From: Shewanella eurypsychrophilus
Lineage (GTDB): Bacteria > Pseudomonadota > Gammaproteobacteria > Enterobacterales > Shewanellaceae
DNA: 64,000 nucleotides
NCBI RefSeq assembly: GCF_007004545.3
Contig: NZ_CP045503.2
Span: forward strand, 1,210,501-1,274,500
Direction: 5' to 3'
The position numbers were made by a program, and so were the translations under genes. Under the pieces are notes generated by a model that did not search any database, was not told the DNA's origin, and was given only the letters and a program-made list of their open reading frames with translations. Shown here one piece after another: positions 58,393 through 64,000 of this stretch; positions within the stretch are counted from its first letter, which is position 1; each line of letters starts with the position of its first letter.

Positions 58393-59154
58393 ATGTCGGA
58401 TGCAGGGCTTGCTGTGATTGGGGTGACGGCGTGCAATCAAAATTTAGGCTTACATCCGTTCAATATTGTCGGTGAGAAATACCTGCTCAGTATTGCCGAT
58501 GCAACCAAGGCTTGGCCACTGGTTATTCCTGCATTGGGGCACTGTCCTGCAGAGCTTATCTTGCCTCGTCTAGATGGCATTCTCTTTACCGGCTCTCCTT
58601 CAAATATCGAGCCTCATCATTTTCAGGGTGCGCCAAGCGGGCCTGATTCTCATCACGACCCAAAGCGTGATGCCACCACACTCCCTCTACTGAAAGCTGC
58701 TATTGATGCGGGCATTCCTGTATTAGCCATTTGTCGTGGTTTTCAGGAGATGAATGTCGTCTTTGGCGGCAGCTTGCATCAAAAGCTTCATGAAGTGGAC
58801 GGCTTTATCGAGCATAGGGAAGACAAAAGTGCGTCGGTGGATGTGCAATACGGTCTGTCACATGAGGTCAAGATAGAGCCTGGGGGATTGCTCCACGAGG
58901 CATGGGGCCGTAGCTCTGCAGAGGTGAACTCTGTGCATACTCAAGGCGTTGATCGCCTGGGTGTTGGGTTACGGCCAGAAGCATATGCCCCGGATGGTTT
59001 AGTAGAGGCTTTCTCTATTAAAAATGCAAAGAATTTTGCACTAGGTGTGCAGTGGCATCCTGAATGGAAGGTGTTAGACAATTCGTTTTACACCGCTATT
59101 TTTAAAGCTTTTAGTGATGCGTGTGAGCGTCGTGCAAACAGCCGAACGAGATAA
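58393..59154 (+). CDS. puuD: Gamma-glutamyl-GABA hydrolase PuuD
   Basis: The 253-aa class I glutamine amidotransferase-like enzyme has the nucleophile in LAICRGFQEMNVVFGG and the His-Glu pair in GVQWHPEWK. It opens gamma-glutamyl-GABA to GABA and glutamate. Opening residues GVTACNQNLGLHPFNIVGEKY fit PuuD. It starts the puuD-puuA unit, with a 5-base gap to puuA that suggests tight coupling. Confidence 0.94.
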   Translation: MSDAGLAVIGVTACNQNLGLHPFNIVGEKYLLSIADATKAWPLVIPALGHCPAELILPRLDGILFTGSPSNIEPHHFQGAPSGPDSHHDPKRDATTLPLLKAAIDAGIPVLAICRGFQEMNVVFGGSLHQKLHEVDGFIEHREDKSASVDVQYGLSHEVKIEPGGLLHEAWGRSSAEVNSVHTQGVDRLGVGLRPEAYAPDGLVEAFSIKNAKNFALGVQWHPEWKVLDNSFYTAIFKAFSDACERRANSRTR

Positions 59155-59159
59155 TAATA

Positions 59160-60509
59160 ATGAAGAAATTAACAGCGTACTTGAAAGAACAAAAAATTAC
59201 CGAAGTAGAATGTGTCATCAGTGATATGACGGGGATTGCCCGTGGAAAGATCGCGCCAGTCGGTAAGTTTATCGACGAAAAGGGCATGCGAATGCCTGAG
59301 AGTGTGTTATTGCAAACGGTCACCGGTGACTATGTTGAAGACGAACCTTATGATGCGCTCTTAGATAAAGCCGATATCGATTTTATCTGTGTGCCTGACG
59401 AGAATGCCGTATTTAAACTCCCGTGGACCATAGAGGCAACGGCTCAAGTTATCCACGATACCTTCGACAAGATGGGTAACCCCATTGAACTTTCTCCACG
59501 AAACGTGTTGAAGAAAGTGCTCAAACTTTATGATGACAAAGGTTGGAAGCCTGTTGTTGCTCCTGAGATGGAGTTTTACCTGACTCGCCGTAATGAAGAT
59601 CCCGATCAGGCTCTTATTCCGCCAGTGGGTCGCAGTGGTCGTCAAGAGTCTGGCAGGCAGTCATTCTCAATTGATGCTGCTAATGAGTATGATCCGCTAT
59701 TTGAAGATATGTATGATTGGTGTGAGATCCAAGGCTTAGACATTGATACCTTGATCCATGAAGAGGGAACTGCCCAGATGGAGATAAACTTCAGTCATGG
59801 TGATGCTCTGTCTCTTGCGGATCAGGTGTTTGTGTTTAAACGTACCCTTCGTGAAGCTGCGTTAAAGCATAATGTTTGTGCCACCTTTATGGCAAAGCCG
59901 GTTGCCGATGAGCCGGGTAGTGCCATGCACTTACACCAAAGCATTGTGGATTCAAAAACTGGTAAAAATATTTTTTCACTGGAAAACGGTACTAAGGGGC
60001 CACTGTTTTATAGTTATATTGGTGGGTTACAGAAATACATCCCTGAGCTATTGCCTTTACTGGCTCCTACAGTGAACTCATTTCGACGCTTTCTTCCTGG
60101 CACCTCTGCGCCTATTAACCTCGAATGGGGTGAAGAAAATCGTACTTGTGGCTTACGTATTCCAGAATCCTCGCCGCAAAACCTGAGAGTTGAGAACCGT
60201 ATCGCCGGTGCCGACGCCAATAGCTACCTGTGTATTGCAGCAAGCTTACTGGCTGGCTATATCGGTATGGTGGATGATGTTAAACCATCGACGCCAGTGC
60301 AGGGCCGTGCTAATGAGAGTCGCCAAAGTATTAGTTTGCCGCTGACATTGGAAGAAGCCTTGGCGGTAATGTCTGAAAGCACAGCTTGTCGTGAGTACTT
60401 AGGCCAAGCATTCACAACGGGTTATATCGCGGTTAAGCAGGCAGATCTTGCCAGTTATAAGCGAGTGATTAGCTCATGGGAACGTGAGTTCCTATTACTG
60501 ACAGTTTAA
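59160..60509 (+). CDS. puuA: Gamma-glutamylputrescine synthetase PuuA
   Basis: The 449-aa protein is a glutamine synthetase-fold ligase: substrate and metal motifs APEMEFYLTRR, HEEGTAQMEINFSHGD, MAKPVADEPGSAMHLHQS and NRTCGLRIPESSPQNLRVENR. It joins glutamate to putrescine with ATP, the first step of the pathway. It follows puuD by 5 bases and a hairpin ends the unit. Length and motifs are normal. Confidence 0.95.
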   Translation: MKKLTAYLKEQKITEVECVISDMTGIARGKIAPVGKFIDEKGMRMPESVLLQTVTGDYVEDEPYDALLDKADIDFICVPDENAVFKLPWTIEATAQVIHDTFDKMGNPIELSPRNVLKKVLKLYDDKGWKPVVAPEMEFYLTRRNEDPDQALIPPVGRSGRQESGRQSFSIDAANEYDPLFEDMYDWCEIQGLDIDTLIHEEGTAQMEINFSHGDALSLADQVFVFKRTLREAALKHNVCATFMAKPVADEPGSAMHLHQSIVDSKTGKNIFSLENGTKGPLFYSYIGGLQKYIPELLPLLAPTVNSFRRFLPGTSAPINLEWGEENRTCGLRIPESSPQNLRVENRIAGADANSYLCIAASLLAGYIGMVDDVKPSTPVQGRANESRQSISLPLTLEEALAVMSESTACREYLGQAFTTGYIAVKQADLASYKRVISSWEREFLLLTV

Positions 60510-60514
60510 TCCTT

Positions 60515-60537
60515 ACGGGAGTGCAAAGTGCTCCCGT
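60515..60537 (+). terminator. Hairpin after puuA
   Basis: ACGGGAG (60515-60521) pairs with CTCCCGT (60531-60537). The downstream T content is weak (GACTTCCCTTGTTTT), so termination is plausible but partial. Confidence 0.5.
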
Positions 60538-60634
60538 GACTTCCCTTGTTTTAGTCAACATTTTTAACCATCAAAGAGATAGATAGGTTTGGTGTGAAGA
60601 AACGACATGTTAGCAGTTTTACATGGCAATCAGT

Positions 60635-60661
60635 CGATGCAGTTTTTAGGTGTAGCATTGG
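60635..60661 (+). promoter_or_regulatory. Element upstream of potF1, repeated before potF2
   Basis: A 27-base stretch from CGATGC to TAGCATTGG differs from 61885-61911 at only two positions. Both lie about 90-100 bases upstream of a potF start and share GTGTAGCATTGG. Either it is a common promoter or operator, or it was copied when potF duplicated. Confidence 0.55.
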
Positions 60662-60754
60662 ATATTAGAATAACAAAATCGATTTTATATCGGTAATACA
60701 ATGACTAACAGATATGTTTTACATTGTCTGTAACACGCTAGAATGGAGAGATAA

Positions 60755-61855
<1,101 letters not shown>

Positions 61856-61884
61856 TAGATTTGAAACGATTAGCAGGGCACTGC

Positions 61885-61911
61885 CGATGCGGTTTTAAGG
61901 TGTAGCATTGG
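61885..61911 (+). promoter_or_regulatory. Element upstream of potF2, copy of 60635-60661
   Basis: It has the same 27-base motif and ends TGTAGCATTGG as before potF1. The bases around it are not otherwise conserved, except TTAGCAG just before it. Confidence 0.55.
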
Positions 61912-61939
61912 TTAATAATAAAAACTAAAACCGGTTTAA

Positions 61940-63100
<1,161 letters not shown>

Positions 63101-63108
63101 GCAGTATT

Positions 63109-63136
63109 AAGGACAAGCTTAGGCTTGTCCTTTTTT
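63109..63136 (+). terminator. Terminator between potF2 and potG
   Basis: AAGGACAAGC (63109-63118) pairs with GCTTGTCCTT (63123-63132) around loop TTAG and is followed by TTTT. It probably allows partial readthrough or gives potG its own promoter. Confidence 0.9.
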
Positions 63137-63225
63137 AGTCTAATACCGATAGGTATCAATCTCTTTTGTTATTCAATTTTATATTACCGTAGGCACAGTC
63201 ACTGTGCTTGTTGTGGAGAAGTAAT

Positions 63226-64000
63226 ATGGTTAGCAACGCAGGCGTCGTCAATAAACCAACAACAAAGACGCAAGGTGAGCTACTGCTTAAGGTTGAGCGG
63301 GTCAGCAAATTATTCGATGAGGTCCGAGCCGTCGATGATGTGTCACTGAACATATATAAGGGAGAGATCTTCGCCCTGCTTGGTGGCTCAGGCTCAGGTA
63401 AGTCTACCTTGTTGCGTATGCTGGCGGGGTTCGAGAAGCCCTCCGAGGGGCGCATTATCCTTGACGGCGTCGACATCACCGACATGCCGCCCCACGAGCG
63501 CCCGATCAACATGATGTTCCAATCCTACGCCCTGTTCCCCCATATGACGGTGGAAAAAAATATCGCCTTTGGCTTGCAGCAGGACAAGCTGCCTAAAGAG
63601 GAGATAGCGCAAAGAGTTAAGGAGATGCTCAAGCTAGTGCATATGGAAGACTATGCCAAGCGCAAGCCAAATCAGCTCTCTGGCGGACAGCGTCAACGAG
63701 TCGCCTTGGCTCGCTCTCTGGCTAAGCGACCTAAATTACTGTTACTCGATGAGCCAATGGGCGCATTGGATAAGAAGCTTAGAACCGAAATGCAGCTGGA
63801 GGTGGTCGATATCCTCGAAGAGGTTGGGGTGACTTGTGTGATGGTAACCCATGACCAAGAAGAAGCCATGACCATGGCGGAGCGCATTGCCATCATGCAT
63901 GAAGGCAAGATAGTGCAGACCGGCTCACCCATGGATATCTATGAGAGTCCTACCTGTCGTATGGTGGCTGAATTTATTGGTTCTGTGAACCTGTTCGAGG
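63226..64000 (+). CDS. potG: Putrescine ABC transporter ATPase PotG (cut off by window end)
   Basis: The frame opens at ATG 63226 after GGAG (63215-63218) and runs off the end without a stop (258 codons seen). Walker A is LLGGSGSGKSTLLRML, the Q-loop FQSYALFPHM, the signature LSGGQRQRVALARSLAKRPKLLL (in part), Walker B LLLLDEPMGALD, and the switch His in VMVTHDQEEAMT. It powers putrescine import with the PotF proteins. The C-terminal regulatory domain and potH-potI should lie beyond the window. Bases 63420-63540 are richer in GC than the neighbours. Confidence 0.95.
   Translation, partial: MVSNAGVVNKPTTKTQGELLLKVERVSKLFDEVRAVDDVSLNIYKGEIFALLGGSGSGKSTLLRMLAGFEKPSEGRIILDGVDITDMPPHERPINMMFQSYALFPHMTVEKNIAFGLQQDKLPKEEIAQRVKEMLKLVHMEDYAKRKPNQLSGGQRQRVALARSLAKRPKLLLLDEPMGALDKKLRTEMQLEVVDILEEVGVTCVMVTHDQEEAMTMAERIAIMHEGKIVQTGSPMDIYESPTCRMVAEFIGSVNLFE

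Noticed and set aside
63125-63512. Short ORFs at 63125 and on the minus strand at 63156-63512
   Set aside because: They overlap potG in other frames. The true gene opens at 63226 with full ABC motifs and runs past the window end.

Overview
The window reads as chromosomal DNA of a marine Shewanella-type gammaproteobacterium. This is inferred from gene content and protein style (LptF/LptG next to PepA, YqiJ/YqiK, DUF2960, DUF3634 and TorF proteins, a full putrescine-degradation cluster, and GH18 plus GH19 chitinases), not from any database search. Coding is dense and balanced on both strands. No rRNA, tRNA, CRISPR array or prophage was seen. One intact IS3-family element is present.

Layout. 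1-1.3 kb is a gene-poor patch of complex hairpin repeats that also holds a duplicated 3' end of the next gene. 1.3-8 kb has scattered single genes: a YgjV-acetyltransferase fusion, an orphan solute-binding protein, a divergent LysR/SDR pair, a PPOX flavoprotein, a DCC protein, a short VOC protein and an HD-GYP protein. 8-12 kb holds pepA divergent from lptF-lptG, the inner-membrane part of the LPS exporter. The IS3 element (12091-13341) sits just after lptG. 13.4-16.4 kb is a minus-strand run (RDD, DUF2960, GNAT, M32 carboxypeptidase). 16.7-19.2 kb is yqiJ-yqiK (flotillin). 19.3-23 kb has a DEAD-box helicase operon and a REC-EAL protein. 23-29 kb has two M24 peptidases flanking an MFS transporter and a ROK protein whose 3' end is tandemly repeated.

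29.3-34 kb is a chitin-degradation locus: a GEMM-I c-di-GMP riboswitch leads into a GH18 chitinase, followed by a GH19 chitinase. 34.1-40.3 kb holds an FKBP isomerase, a giant lipoprotein of about 18 Ig-like repeats, and a DUF1294 protein. 40.4-46.9 kb holds membrane and exported proteins of unknown function, a MarR regulator with three candidate operators, a DUF4442 protein, a DUF368/PopT translocase behind a perfect 20-bp inverted repeat, and a TorF-type porin.

47-64 kb is a polyamine and omega-amino-acid catabolic region. PotF1, PotF2 and PotG (cut off by the window end) import putrescine. PuuA, PuuB, PuuC and PuuD convert it through gamma-glutamylated intermediates to GABA, under a PuuR-type regulator. 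A class III aminotransferase plus MmsA could process the GABA or beta-alanine end of the route. A DAACS symporter and a chemoreceptor with an Fnr/EtrA-like site are embedded in the cluster.

The least explained material is intergenic. It consists of a dispersed repeat family (1 kb and 55 kb) whose hairpin stems change sequence while keeping base pairing, a MITE-like element near 5.2 kb, CTAG-rich mosaics after several genes, and two independent duplications of gene 3' ends.
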